Positions 10,341 to 21,026 of a DNA stretch of 64,000 nucleotides are shown one piece after another. The position numbers and the translations under genes are program-made. The first letter of the stretch is position 1; every line of letters starts with the position of its first letter. The notes under the pieces were generated by a model. It was not told the origin of the DNA. It saw nothing but the letters and a program-made list of their open reading frames with translations, and made no database searches. This stretch comes from Welwitschia mirabilis (taxonomy: Eukaryota > Gnetophyta > Gnetopsida > Welwitschiales), in the NCBI GenBank assembly GCA_051453625.1, contig JBOZIK010000001.1, positions 252,545,971 through 252,609,970 on the forward strand, given 5' to 3'.

Positions 10341-11720
10341 AATAACTCTTTGCGATTAAGCAACCTTATGCTATCTGTCCTATTCATTCTACTCTTTGAT
10401 ATGATGATATTGTAAACTACCTTATTACTAAGAAGACTCCTCATCATTAGAACCATAACCAATGCAAATCATTTCTCCATAGGATCAGTGATTACGAGTG
10501 GAATGAACCCCATCTTTATAGATGTTGTAAAGATCAAATCATGTGTAAGTGTGTACCTAAGTGGTAAAGCTTAAAAATCCTAAAACTTCACCATGGTAAA
10601 GTATGTGGAGGATGCTTTAGTGACCAAAAGGCCACTATGAAAATTCTTCACTCTTGTTTTTTATTAACCTACTCTTCTCAAGGATTTATTTGACTTTTCT
10701 AGAAGATGTGATGGATGTCAGTGTTATGGTAGCTTAACTCATTCTTAAGATATGCCCCTAAAACCTATATTTGAATGTGAACCTTTTGATTGTTGGGGAA
10801 TTAACTTCATAGGACCTATTACATCACCTTATCATGATAAAAATTATATTTTTGTATTTGTTAATTATGTTACTAAGTGGGTGAATGTTGTTCCTACAAT
10901 CAAGAATGATGCTTAAACTATTTGTAATTTTTACGAACTCATATCTTTCAATTTTTTGGTTTTTTATGAATTATCATTAGTGATTAAGAAACACATTTCA
11001 TTAATTAATTTTTTAAAAAACTCCTTTTATCCATTGGTATTGAACATAGAATTTTCTATGCTTACCATCCTCAAACTAATGGCTAAGCCAAAAATGCAAA
11101 TAGAGAAATTAGGAATATGCTCCAAAAATTAGTCTCTGTAAATAGGAAAACATTGTTATCTAAACTTAATTATGTTCTTTGGGCTTATCATACTACTTGG
11201 CATAACGCCCTAGGTTTCTTACCATATAAACCTATGTATAGAAAAGTTTATATTTTGCTAGTTGATGTTAGCTATAACTCTTATTGATCCACCCATCAAC
11301 TTAACCTTATATACTTGAATGAAAATTTTAGAACTCAATTAGCTTAACTTTATTATTTAGATGAAAAATATAACATCATTAACTCATTCATAAGGCTCAT
11401 ATCGAGTTCAGACATGATAAAAAGATTATTCATAAATAATTTGAACCTAGTTAACTTGTCCTTTTGTATAACACCTGAGTACATCTTTTACACAATAAGT
11501 TAACTTTTAAATAATGAGGTCCTTATCTTATAGAAAAAGTACATTCAAATAACTTAGTTAAAATCTCTAATCTAAACACTAGAGAAATTCAAAAAGTTAA
11601 TAGACAAAGGTTAAAAATTTATGAGTCATCTTCTGACAAAACCTTCAACATGATATAAGCACTTATTTTGGATGTTCCTCTTAATGAAGAGGACCTTCCT
11701 CTAGCCATTAACTAAATTAT
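10341..11720 (+). pseudogene. Gypsy copy 2: integrase and C-terminal tail remnant
   Basis: The zinc-binding part is near 10590-10720 (HHGKVCGGCF, with one His lost). The core starts around 10800 with WGINFIGPITSP and goes on through TKWVNVVPTIKND, FFMNYHQ-like sequence and YHPQTNG near 11066-11085. The tail FEPS-LVLLYN (about 11440-11480) is the post-core domain. Unlike copy 1 it continues past the gap-equivalent position: EKVHSNNLVKISNLNTREIQ near 11537-11595 and NEEDLPLAIN at 11683-11713, the usual end of the Athila-type pol. Confidence 0.87.
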
Positions 11721-12034
11721 ATCTTTACTCATTTCTTAGGTAAACATCATGTTATCCCTTGAATATCTTTAACTTAACATATGTATTTACTTATGAAGTT
11801 TCCATGACTAAGTAATATTTTATTTGGCCATTTTAAATGTTAAGATTAGCTTCATCCAATATTCAAGTATTCGTATATCTATGAACTTCATTTTAAAGAA
11901 ATATGCTATGATTCTCTTATTATCTTTCAATGGTGTAAGTAATTAGTTGTTTTTGCATGTTTTTACTTTATTACTCATCTAATTAATTTATTTTTATCCT
12001 TACTAGTATTTAATCATGTGGAATGTTACTCTAA

Positions 12035-12134
12035 NNNNNNNNNNNNNNNNNNNNNNNNNNNNNNNNNNNNNNNNNNNNNNNNNNNNNNNNNNNNNNNNNN
12101 NNNNNNNNNNNNNNNNNNNNNNNNNNNNNNNNNN
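12035..12134. other. Assembly gap of 100 N at a microsatellite
   Basis: 100 N immediately before a GA run; the repeat very probably broke the assembly. Confidence 0.97.

Positions 12135-12174
<40 letters not shown>
12135..12174. repeat. (GA)n microsatellite
   Basis: About 20 GA units, cut on the left by the gap and grading into a purine-rich GGAAAAGAAAAGAAG on the right. The Glu-Arg string in translation is an artefact of this repeat. Confidence 0.95.
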
Positions 12175-12180
<6 letters not shown>

Positions 12181-13880
12181 GAAAAGAAGTAATAACCATA
12201 TCATTTCATGCTATATCTCAAAACATGATCACTATGATGTCCTATCACAAGCACACTCAGGTAAATTTTCTTGTGAAGGGCCTTTGGCAGTGTGATATGG
12301 TAGCTCTGGAAACTTTACTAGGAGGTTAGTTGGCCATGCTATGCAGGTCTTTACTCTTCTGACAGTGGTTGCACTTCCCTTATTACATTAGAATAAATTG
12401 TACTTAAAGGCAACAAGATCAATAATGTCCCTGGTGTCATCAAAGGCATTGCTTATTTTCTAGACTCATTTTATTTTACTTTCACATGATTACTATACTT
12501 TTTGAAATCTAGTGTTGTTTTGATATGGTAGCATATAAGCTCCTATTTTACTAGCTTTTTATCTCATCATTCATTGTTTGGTAACATTAGAAAACCTTTC
12601 ATTGTCATTATCATTTCCTATTTGAGTGGTACTTTATAAATTTTTACATACTATCATACATCTTTCATTAATTGATCTTATGATTGTTGCTAAGGGAATT
12701 TGTTATGTTAGAATCTAGGGTAAGTAATCTTATTTATGTTCCTAGTTATTCATTTTCATTTTATTTTTCTTTAGCTATTTTATTAAATTTTTCATAGTCA
12801 TTTCCCATACTTTTTCAACATAATATTATGGATCTAATCATTCTCTAGTTTCTTGTTGATGTGTTTTTATAGTTTCTTTAGGGGATTGTTGTTCTTTTTT
12901 TGATAGGTTTCCATGATCTAATGAGTTTTAGTTATTCTTTTTTGATGAATTCAAGTACATTTACAGTGTTTTTAAGCATTGCTTCTTTCTACTTAGTGCA
13001 TTTTCTTCTATTTTCACGCTTTCCTCCATGAGTTTCTTTCCATCATTAGCATGTTTTTCAGGCTATTTCTTCACTTTCTATCTTATTTCTACTTTTTTTG
13101 CTATTTTTCATGTATTTTCTTGCTTTTAAAAGTTTTTTGGTTTATCTTTTCTTTTTAAATAACTTATTTAATCACTATCATCTCATATCTATTGTCCCCA
13201 TGACATCTATGATGACATTCATACTTTTCCTTTAATGCAATTTGATATAGATTTCTTCACCTATGGGAGGTATAGGACATATTTTTAGGCTTTCTTCTAT
13301 GATTTTGAGCATAAATTGTAAATTTAAAAGGATCATATTTTGAGATTTCATGTTACATATCTATGATGAGTTGTTTGATTAGATTTCATCTTATATTAAA
13401 TAAAATTTATGGACTTTATCTTGTAGGAGTATAGTAGCACTCTTATAGAGTTTTCTTGTAGCTATGTTTTATATCATCTAAAAATAATGCTATATCTATT
13501 CTTGTCCTTTGCCCTTATAGATTAAACTAATGAACTTAAATGCATCACTCTTCTGAAATTAGCACTACTTAAGTCTGTTACATTAGTCTATTATCACTAT
13601 TTTGCATACACATTATCATTTTTTAGGCTATAAATGTTATATTTTATGATTTTTTTTATATGTGTATGGCATTCATTCATTTTATGGTGACATGATTAGT
13701 AGGAGGTTTAGGGATATTTCACTATTTGTATTAGTTGATTGGTTTTTGATATCTATTCCTACATGATTAAATTGAACTTAATTTACATTTTTTCTAAGTG
13801 ATTTTTTTATCTTAGTCAAATTGGCTCATAATATATTGATTACTCACTTTATCGGGATTAACAAGGCTATTAAATGGCTA

Positions 13881-15109
13881 TGTTATGATGCTATTTTATA
13901 GAAATTTGATGGTATATTTTGAGTGCTTATGCAGGACATTTATATAAATTTGAATGCAGTACTAATGATTATGGAGATCTGATAGGATGATCATTAAAAC
14001 ATGTAATTCTTAGTATATTTGAAGGTTTCTTAAGCTTATTCTAATGCTACAAACTTAGAAAAAAGATTCACCATGCAGAATACTAATTTACTTTTAAGAC
14101 CAGAGATAAGAAATTCTATCTCCTTTCTCATTTCCATAAGAGACAAGACAATAGCACTGTTGACATGGACAAAAGTTGTGGTGTTGATAGCAAGTCTTGA
14201 AGCTGATGAAGTACCTTTTGACATAGATGTCCCATATGTCATCCCCATGATAGTCAGGATGACAGCTATTTTTCTATGATTAGAAAGAATTATATTTATA
14301 ATAGAGTCTAGTAACCCATTTGGGCTATTAGGGTTTCTTTTTTGACTTCTAGGGTTGAGATTATATAACTTCAATGTAAAAGTATACATACCCTTCTCCT
14401 CCTTTACTTTTATTTCCATCTTTTATACTTGATATGCTTGTGATAGAAGATTAAAGAATAAGAAGTCTATCCAGTAGCTATAAAGAGAATTTCCCTTAGT
14501 ATTAGGCTGAGTCTCTTCCATTAAGATGCTGCTACTTTGTTGTAAGTAGATGTAAAGTTTTATAAATTAATACAATTAATATTTTAATCAAATTCTGTTT
14601 ATGTCCCTTATGGTTTAAGTTGGTTATAATCTAGTGATAATTCTATAATTTATTTAACTCATAAGGGCAACCTTTATCAAGGTTGACTTTGGCTAGTTTA
14701 GGTTTGCATTGTTGTTTCATTTACATTTCACATTACATTCCATATTCTATTTGGTATATCTCATAGTTCATGTTGATTAGGAACAAGTAAAGTACTCTTA
14801 ATTGATTTGAATTATAAAAAAGCTAGTTCAGGAGAATTAGGACTCAATAGAATTTATTTCACTTCCATTTGCATTTCATCTTCATTCATCTTGCATTTCA
14901 TTTTACTTGTTGTTTACTTTTATTCATTAAAATATAAAAGACCAAAAATACTTTTGGAAATTAATTCTCTAACTCTAAGCTTAGTGCCTTCATTGAGATT
15001 ACAACATTCAAGTTAACTCTCGTCTATAATAGTATGTAGTTTTTACAATTAATTTGATTTACAGGTCTACGTAAAGGACTTAAGGATTGCATAAATTCTT
15101 ACTACAACA
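13881..15109 (+). repeat. Second full gypsy LTR (3' LTR of copy 2)
   Basis: Begins TGTTATGATG and ends ACTACAACA; colinear with 1176-2423 over its whole length (1229 vs 1248 bp). It is preceded by GGCTATTAAATGGCTA, the decayed equivalent of the purine-rich tract seen before the LTR in derivative B (46131-46160, minus strand). It is followed by foreign Ty3 sequence rather than by a PBS, so it is a 3' LTR. Confidence 0.9.
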
Positions 15110-15600
15110 CTAGTAAAGGGACTACAATTGATCCAGCCAAAGTGCAAGCCATAAAGGAATGGTTAGAATTAAAGGATGTCATGTAAGTTCAAAGGTTTCT
15201 AGGGTTGGCTGACTTTTATTAAAAATTCATTCCAAGATTCTCTCAAATCACAGCACCACTTATAGATTTAACCAGATCGATGTCTACATTTAACTTTAAT
15301 GACAAATGCAAAAAAGCATTTCTCATACTGGAGTTATTGTTTATAATCACACCTATTCTCAAGATTACAAATATGGACAAAGCATTTATCATAACTATTT
15401 ATGCTTCCACTCAAGGCATAGGAGTTATACTAAATCAAAATAATCGGTATTACCTATGAATCATAGAAATTAAACCAACATAAGAGAAACTACCCAATCC
15501 ATGACCTCGAACTACTATCCATAGTGCATGCACTAAAGGTTTAGAGATATTACTATTGGAAGGAAAATTCTTACTCAAAATAGAACACAAAATCTTGAAG
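15110..15600 (+). pseudogene. Fragment of a different Ty3/gypsy RT thumb-RNase H, less decayed
   Basis: From 15119 one frame reads IDPAKVQAIKEWLELKDVM, then after one stop VQRFLGLADFY, KFIPRFSQITAPLIDLTRS, FNFNDKCKKAFLILELLF, ITPILKITNMDKAFIITIYA and STQGIGVILNQN. After a frameshift near 15445 it goes on with ITYES-KLNQHKRNYPIHDLE and LLSIVHAL. This is the RT connection and RNase H of a chromovirus-like element (I-D-P-x-K-V-x-A-I, H-D-L-E-L-L-A-I-V-H-A-L). There are only two stops in about 110 codons, far fewer than in the neighbouring gypsy pol. The fragment ends at a gap. Confidence 0.85.
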
Positions 15601-15700
15601 NNNNNNNNNNNNNNNNNNNNNNNNNNNNNNNNNNNNNNNNNNNNNNNNNNNNNNNNNNNNNNNNNNNNNNNNNNNNNNNNNNNNNNNNNNNNNNNNNNNN
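15601..15700. other. Assembly gap of 100 N
   Basis: Placeholder gap between the foreign Ty3 fragment and the third LTR end; the start of that LTR must be hidden here if it was complete. Confidence 0.97.
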
Positions 15701-16118
15701 TTACATTTTTATTTTATTTCGATTTCATATTTCATTTCATATTCTATTTGGCATATCTCATAGTTTATAATGATTGGGAATAAGTGAATTACTCTTCTTA
15801 ATTTATTTAAATTATAAAGAGCTAGTTCTTACAATAGAAGAATTAGGATTCAATAGAATCCATTCCACTTCTATTTGCATTTCATCTTCATTCACTTTGC
15901 ATTGCATTTTACTTTATTACTTACTTTTAGTTAATAAAAGATAAAAACACTAAAGATACCTTTGAAAATCAATTCTTTAACTCTAAGCCTAGTGGCTTTA
16001 TTAGGATTATGACATTTTGGTAAACTCTAATTTATACTAGTTTGTGTTTTTCTATAAGTAATTTGATTTAAAAGTTTATGTAAAGGAATTTAGAATTGCA
16101 TAAATTTACACTGCAACA
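15701..16118 (+). repeat. Third gypsy LTR, 3' part; true right end of the composite
   Basis: Colinear with the last ~420 bases of the LTRs ending at 2423 and 15109. It ends CACTGCAACA and is followed directly by TTTAT, the same five bases that precede the 5' LTR at 1176. It is therefore the outer 3' LTR of the original insertion. Confidence 0.9.
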
Positions 16119-16123
16119 TTTAT
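16119..16123. repeat. Right target-site duplication TTTAT
   Basis: Partner of 1171-1175. Copia A coding sequence resumes in frame immediately after it. Confidence 0.85.
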
Positions 16124-17200
16124 TAAGTAAAATAGGTAAACCAAATCTATGGCATATAAGGCCCATAATGTGAATAGATATTTTCTCAAAATTTTGTTAC
16201 TATGATGAGAGAACTTTCTAAGTTAAAAAGAATTAATAATCAAGTCTATAAATTACGTTAGAAAGTCAAGTAGATAAAGTAAAGGTAATATTTGATAAGA
16301 AAAATACTATATTAACTCAATGTTCTTTAAATATCTTACACCTAAATATTGTTGGTCCTTCATCTATAGAACATTTAGGTAAGAAAAGATATTATTTAAT
16401 CATTGTAGATGATTTTTCTCATTTTACATATGTATCCATCCTTACAAATAAGGATGATATCTTTAATTCTTTCTTTAAGTTATGTATTAGGTTATAAAAT
16501 AAAAAAGGAGACAAGATCAAAATAATGGAAACTGATAATAGCATAACATTTAAAAATGAAGGTTTATAGAGATTTATGAATAATTTAACAATTTGCATTA
16601 ATTCTCTACACCGAGGATCCTCTAAAAAAATGAAGTTATAGAAATAAAGAATAAAATTGATAATGACATGGCCAAAACGATGATGGATGACAAAAAGATA
16701 CCACATAATTTTTGAGTAGAATTAATCAACATATCTTACTACATTTCAAATCATGTTTTGATAAGATGATTTACTTAAAAAACTTTATATGAGTTATGGT
16801 TTAATAAGAAGCCTTTTTTAAGTTATTTTCTATCTTTAAATTAATGTGCTCTATTTTTAATGAAAAGAATAAGTTAAAAAAAGTTTAATTAAAAATTTGA
16901 TAAAGGCATATTCTTACGATATTCTATAGTCAGTAAAGCATATCAATGTGCAATAATAGAACTTATGTAGTTGAAGAAACTATAAATGTAAAAGTAAGTG
17001 ATATATTAACTTAAGTTTTGTAGATGTATAAGATGATTATATTCCTATGTAGATTAATTAATCATTTAGCCATCTTCAAGTTTAATCTAATAGTGAGGAT
17101 AAGAAGGAAGAAGATATAGAAAAATAAAATCCTTCAATCATGGCTATACTAAAAAGAAGTTACTCTTAGTAATATAATAGGTTGTTCTTATGAAGGTATT
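16124..17200 (+). pseudogene. Copia A: integrase remnant
   Basis: Continues the pre-integrase frame interrupted at 1175: KIGKPNLWHI at 16128-16160 is the start of the zinc-binding region. The core follows: VIFDKKNTI, then LNILHLNIVGPSS, KKRYYLIIVDDFSHFTYVS, FFKLCIRL, METDNSITFKNEG and CINSLHRG. The D-D-E core is recognisable (IVDDFS block intact, later acidic positions changed). After 16700 matches are weaker (TLYELWF-type block). Copia D carries the colinear sequence at 33050-33800. Confidence 0.87.
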
Positions 17201-18760
17201 TAAACTAGAATTATACTAAATAATTTTATGGTTTTGTAGCTTATATTTCATTGGACATTAAATGCTTACAATATAAGAATATCTTAACCAATTTGAAAGA
17301 TATAATGATTGGGAATTCACTCTAAAACCACTCAAGAAATCTATTATTGCAACTAAGTGGGTTTTCAAAAAAAAAGATAGTTAAAAATAAAAATGTGATA
17401 AAAAACAAAGCAAGATTAGTATTTAGTAAATAATACAATCAATAGAAAGGGATTAACTTTGAAGCGATGTTTGCTTTAGTGGATTATATAAAATTAATAA
17501 GAATTATTCTAGCCTTTGATTGTATTAAAGAATTTAAACTTTACCAAATGGATGTTAAGAGTGTATTTCTAAATGAAATTATTTAAGAAGAAGTATATGT
17601 TAAGAAACTAAAAGATTACATGAAATCCCATAAAGAAAATCATGTTTTCAAATTAAAGAAGACTCTTTATAGTCTCAAATAAGTTTCTAAATCTCGGTAC
17701 GAGAAATTATTAGGTCATCTTATTAAAAATGATTTTAAAAGAGGTACATCAGATGTCACTTTATCTATTAAGAGAGATGGTAAATATTTTATTATTATTA
17801 AAATTTATGTATATGTTATTACTTTTTATGCTACTAATAAATTTTTGTGTAAAAAATTTCCTAAGATAATGTAGGATGAATTTGAAATTAGTCTCATGAG
17901 ATAGATGAGCAACTTCGTGGAACTACAAGTTATATAACATGAGCAAGGTACTTTTATTTCAAAAACTAAATATATTAGAAATTTTATAGTCAAACATGAT
18001 TTATAGGATTACAAAGGCAAGCACACTCCAATGAATGAAAACACTAAATTAGACAAAAACAAGAAGGATAAGAAGACAGATCAAAATCTATACACAGGTG
18101 TGATTAATAGTTTGTTATATCTTACTACTAGTAAATTAGATATTACATTAAGTATAGCAATTTATACACATTATTGAAGTGATCCTATATAATCACATAT
18201 CATAGCTATTGAAATAATTTCTTATTATTTGAAGGGTACTACTAATTAAATCCTTTGATACTCAAAGAACTCCTTCCTTGATATAGTTGAATATTATGAT
18301 GAAGATTAGGTAAGATGCAAAGATGTCAAAAGAAGCATATGTGGAAAGCACTTTTTTCTTAGATAATGTTTGATTTCTTGAAGTAATAAAAATTAAAGCA
18401 CAAATACTCTATCAACTTTAAAAGTCAACTACATTACTACTAGGTCTTATTATGCATAGATTCTCTAAATAAAGCAGAGATTAAAAGATTTTAGACTTTT
18501 CATGAATAGTATTTCCATATATTATAATAACAAGAGTGTCATTAACATATGAAAGAATCCAATACAACACTTAAAGGTCAAGCATATTGAAATTCGTCAT
18601 CACTTTCTCAAACAACATGTTCAAAATAAAGACATCACAATGCAATATATTAGTACAGGTAATCAACGTAATAACCATTCACAAAACCTCTAAGTAATAA
18701 GAGGTATATAAAGTTGTATAAGAACTTGGGGATTGGACCTTGCCCAATCAGATAAGTAAA
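17201..18760 (+). pseudogene. Copia A: reverse transcriptase and RNase H remnant
   Basis: RT begins near 17270. ATKWVFKKKD, then KLYQMDVKSVFLNE and EEVYVKKLKDYM, then FKLKKTLYSLK are Ty1/copia RT blocks. The active site near 17803-17830 reads IYVYVITFYAT where the family has I-Y-V-D-D-I-I-F-G-A-T: both catalytic Asp codons are lost (GAT to TAT and GTT). RNase H follows with HTPMNENTKLDKN, LLYLTTSKLDITLSIAI and, at 18594-18660, IRHHFLKQHVQNKDITMQYI. The end matches the usual SIRE RNase H C-terminus. Many Gln codons have become TAA or TAG. The order GAG-PR-INT-RT-RH is that of Ty1/copia. Confidence 0.9.
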
Positions 18761-21012
18761 TAAGTAATCTTATTTTAATATTAACTCCACTTTATACTTA
18801 TCCATAATTTAAGATTAGATTTAGATGTAGCAAAGGTTAAATTCTATGTGTGAAATTTTACTTTTTTAAACTAATATTATTATGACACAATTAGTCATAA
18901 ATTGTTTTCAAAATTTTTGAAACTTTCATTGTATACATCTTTAGTTTTGTAGACGTTTATCAGAGAGACATCTTTAGATTTTTAGATGTCTTTATAGTAG
19001 ACATCTTATATTTTTTAGATGCTTTTAAAGGTTCAATATACTTTGTGAATTTTTTAAAATAAATGTTTTTGACTTGGTAGGTGTCTTGATAGTAGGAAAA
19101 TGTATCATGAACTATTCAATATTAGACATATTTAACTTTATAAAGATCTACATTTTATTTTTTTTATGTCTTTCAGTAGGTAGAAATCTTTTATGTACTA
19201 TTGTAAAAATAAAATTTGCACTAGAAATTAGGGTTTTAACCCTTTTAATTTGGAAAATAGGTTACTAAATCTTATTTTCAAGCCTCCACTCAATAGGTAT
19301 TCCTCTCAAAGCATTTTTCAGAGTTGATATTCTTGGATTTCTCTAGCAAGATATCTTAGATTTGGAATACATCTTCAAAGTAAGCAATAAGAAGGTTATT
19401 TTTCACACAATCTTTAGATCATCCTTGTCTTATTAGTTTAATTATTAGTAGTATTTCATAATAGTTTTTAAGGTAAATCTTACTAATCAAGATAAACCTC
19501 TAGCTGAATTTAGTGAAAAATGAAGAGTGTTAGTATCACCAAGTAAGAGCACAAGAATAAGGCCTTTATAATTTCATAGATCTTACTCCACTACTATACA
19601 AAATTCATCATCTATTAGAAAGGGATTAAAGGTAATAGTAAAAATTATTGGAAACATTCATAGAAATTTATTCAAGTTAAAGAAACACAAGCCATAACTA
19701 GTAAGATTAAGATACTAGCAGAGAGTCAAGAATCTAGGAGGACTCCCATATGAATAAACTTAGAGGATGAATTATAATAAGTAATATCTTAAGCTCCATA
19801 AGGCATAGGTTATGACTTACGTAGAGTAGTAGATAGTGATTTTATAGATGAGTCATCAAGAGGTGAGGCATACATTTAGGGAAAGTACAAGGCTTTCATG
19901 AAGTCTTAGGTGTAAGAGCAGTAATAGGCTCTAGGTCCTTCATAGAGATAGTAAGAGACAAAGTCAGAGAAATCAAATGTTTAACTTTATATTTTTCATT
20001 AGTCATGTTGCATAGTACTAGTCTACCATCCTACTTAGCCACCATTATCTTCTAGACCCTCATCACCATCATACATTTCAACTCCATCACCACAACATAA
20101 GTCATCACTACTATCATCTTACATTAACCCTTTTCATGTGCCACCACTTGCTACCATTTCAGTGTCATCCTTTATGAAGCTCGCTATGGCTAGATTTTTT
20201 GGGATATTTATCACTCATTAAATGTATCAATGTATATAGATATAGACCTATGAGAAACTAGGTAAAACCTCTCAGCATTCTTTTAGGAAGCATCACACTC
20301 TGCTAACCACATTTACAACATCTTATATCATTTAGGCTTCCACTACCTATGATAGCAGTGATGATAGTGATAAAAAAAACGAAGATACACATTATATCAA
20401 TGATTCTACTCGTAGTGATTAGCTCCTTTTGTCTACTATCCAAAAAGGGGATAAAGTAAATGAAAATAAATTGAGAAAAAATGGAAAATCAATTTGACAA
20501 ATTAGTTTTCAACATGAGGACATCCTATTGGGCATGGAACACTTAACAATGAGATGATAAATTTGATCATTGAGTGATATGATTATTCATTAGTAATTAC
20601 TCTTTATGTTTAAGATACATTATTATTATTATTTAATTTCTACCATTATTATTATTTGACATATTTTTATCATTAGCACATGTTATCTCTTGGTACATTT
20701 TCATGATCTTTAATATTATATATGTTTAACACATTTTTAAAATGGTATTCTTTGATTTTATTATTAGCGCATTACCATGATAACATTTTTTCTTAAGTAG
20801 TTGTAAATTTTTTTGAATGAAATTTTTAAATGCTAATGTGCCTCTTCTAATCTATACTCTACATGTTTTTACCCCTTAAGTGGTTAAAATCATGATTTTT
20901 TAATATTTTGCAAAATAATAATATGTCTTTTTCTATCTTAAATATGAATATCTAATTTCCATTGATTGAATGATATTATACTAATCATATTTACCAAGTA
21001 TTAAACATTGTT
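18761..21012 (+). other. Copia A: long 3' region between RNase H and PPT (ORF3-like, unrecognised)
   Basis: About 2.25 kb between pol and PPT, as in SIRE-type copia elements with an extra downstream ORF. From about 19490 to 20460 one strand reads as a broken Pro/Ser/His-rich protein (pieces such as FRDLTPPL-like and THHHHTFQ-like runs in shifting frames). I do not recognise it and will not call it env. The same region recurs at about 23485-25288 and, diverged, at 35520-38523. Palindrome-derived words AGACATCT and AGATGTCT cluster at 18966-19006. Confidence 0.6.
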
Positions 21013-21025
21013 AAAAAGGGAAAGA
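21013..21025 (+). promoter_or_regulatory. Polypurine tract of copia A
   Basis: AAAAAGGGAAAGA directly before the LTR start TGTTGG; the standard plus-strand primer of copia elements. Equivalent tracts stand at 25289 and 28309. Confidence 0.88.
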
Positions 21026-21026
21026 T

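Larger units (their letters stand above)
11721..13880 (+). other. Gypsy 3' non-pol region (env position), AT-rich, no readable ORF
   Basis: More than 2 kb between the end of pol and the LTR, as is usual in Athila-type elements, where an env-like ORF may lie. I see no signal peptide, membrane segment or long frame that would support env. The same region is present on the minus strand in derivative B (46131 to about 48300), which confirms it as part of the element. The region is broken by a 100-N gap and a GA microsatellite. Confidence 0.75.
1176..16118 (+). mobile_element. Ty3/gypsy (Athila-like) composite inserted in copia A
   Basis: Starts TATTGCA (a G-to-A change from TGTTGCA) and ends TGCAACA, a 7-bp inverted terminal repeat bounded by the TTTAT duplication. 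Inside lie a 5' LTR, a tRNA-Asp-type PBS, gag, protease-RT-RNase H-integrase, then after a gap a second protease-RT-RNase H-integrase, a long 3' non-pol region, a second LTR, a foreign Ty3 fragment, a gap, and a third LTR end. Two pol genes and three LTR ends show this is more than one element: either a same-family insertion nested in the first copy, or a tandem/recombinant array partly hidden by gaps 8062-8161 and 15601-15700. Athila-type assignment rests on the PBS and on RT/RNase H wording from memory. Confidence 0.8.

Noticed and set aside
12018-12329. ORF with a Glu-Arg repeat
   Set aside because: Translation of a GA microsatellite plus a gap.
14036-14419. 127-codon minus-strand ORF, the longest in the window
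   Set aside because: It lies wholly inside the gypsy LTR, antisense, and the other LTR copies do not keep it open.
16419-16706. 95-codon minus-strand ORF
   Set aside because: Antisense to the copia A integrase, whose motifs are clear on the plus strand.
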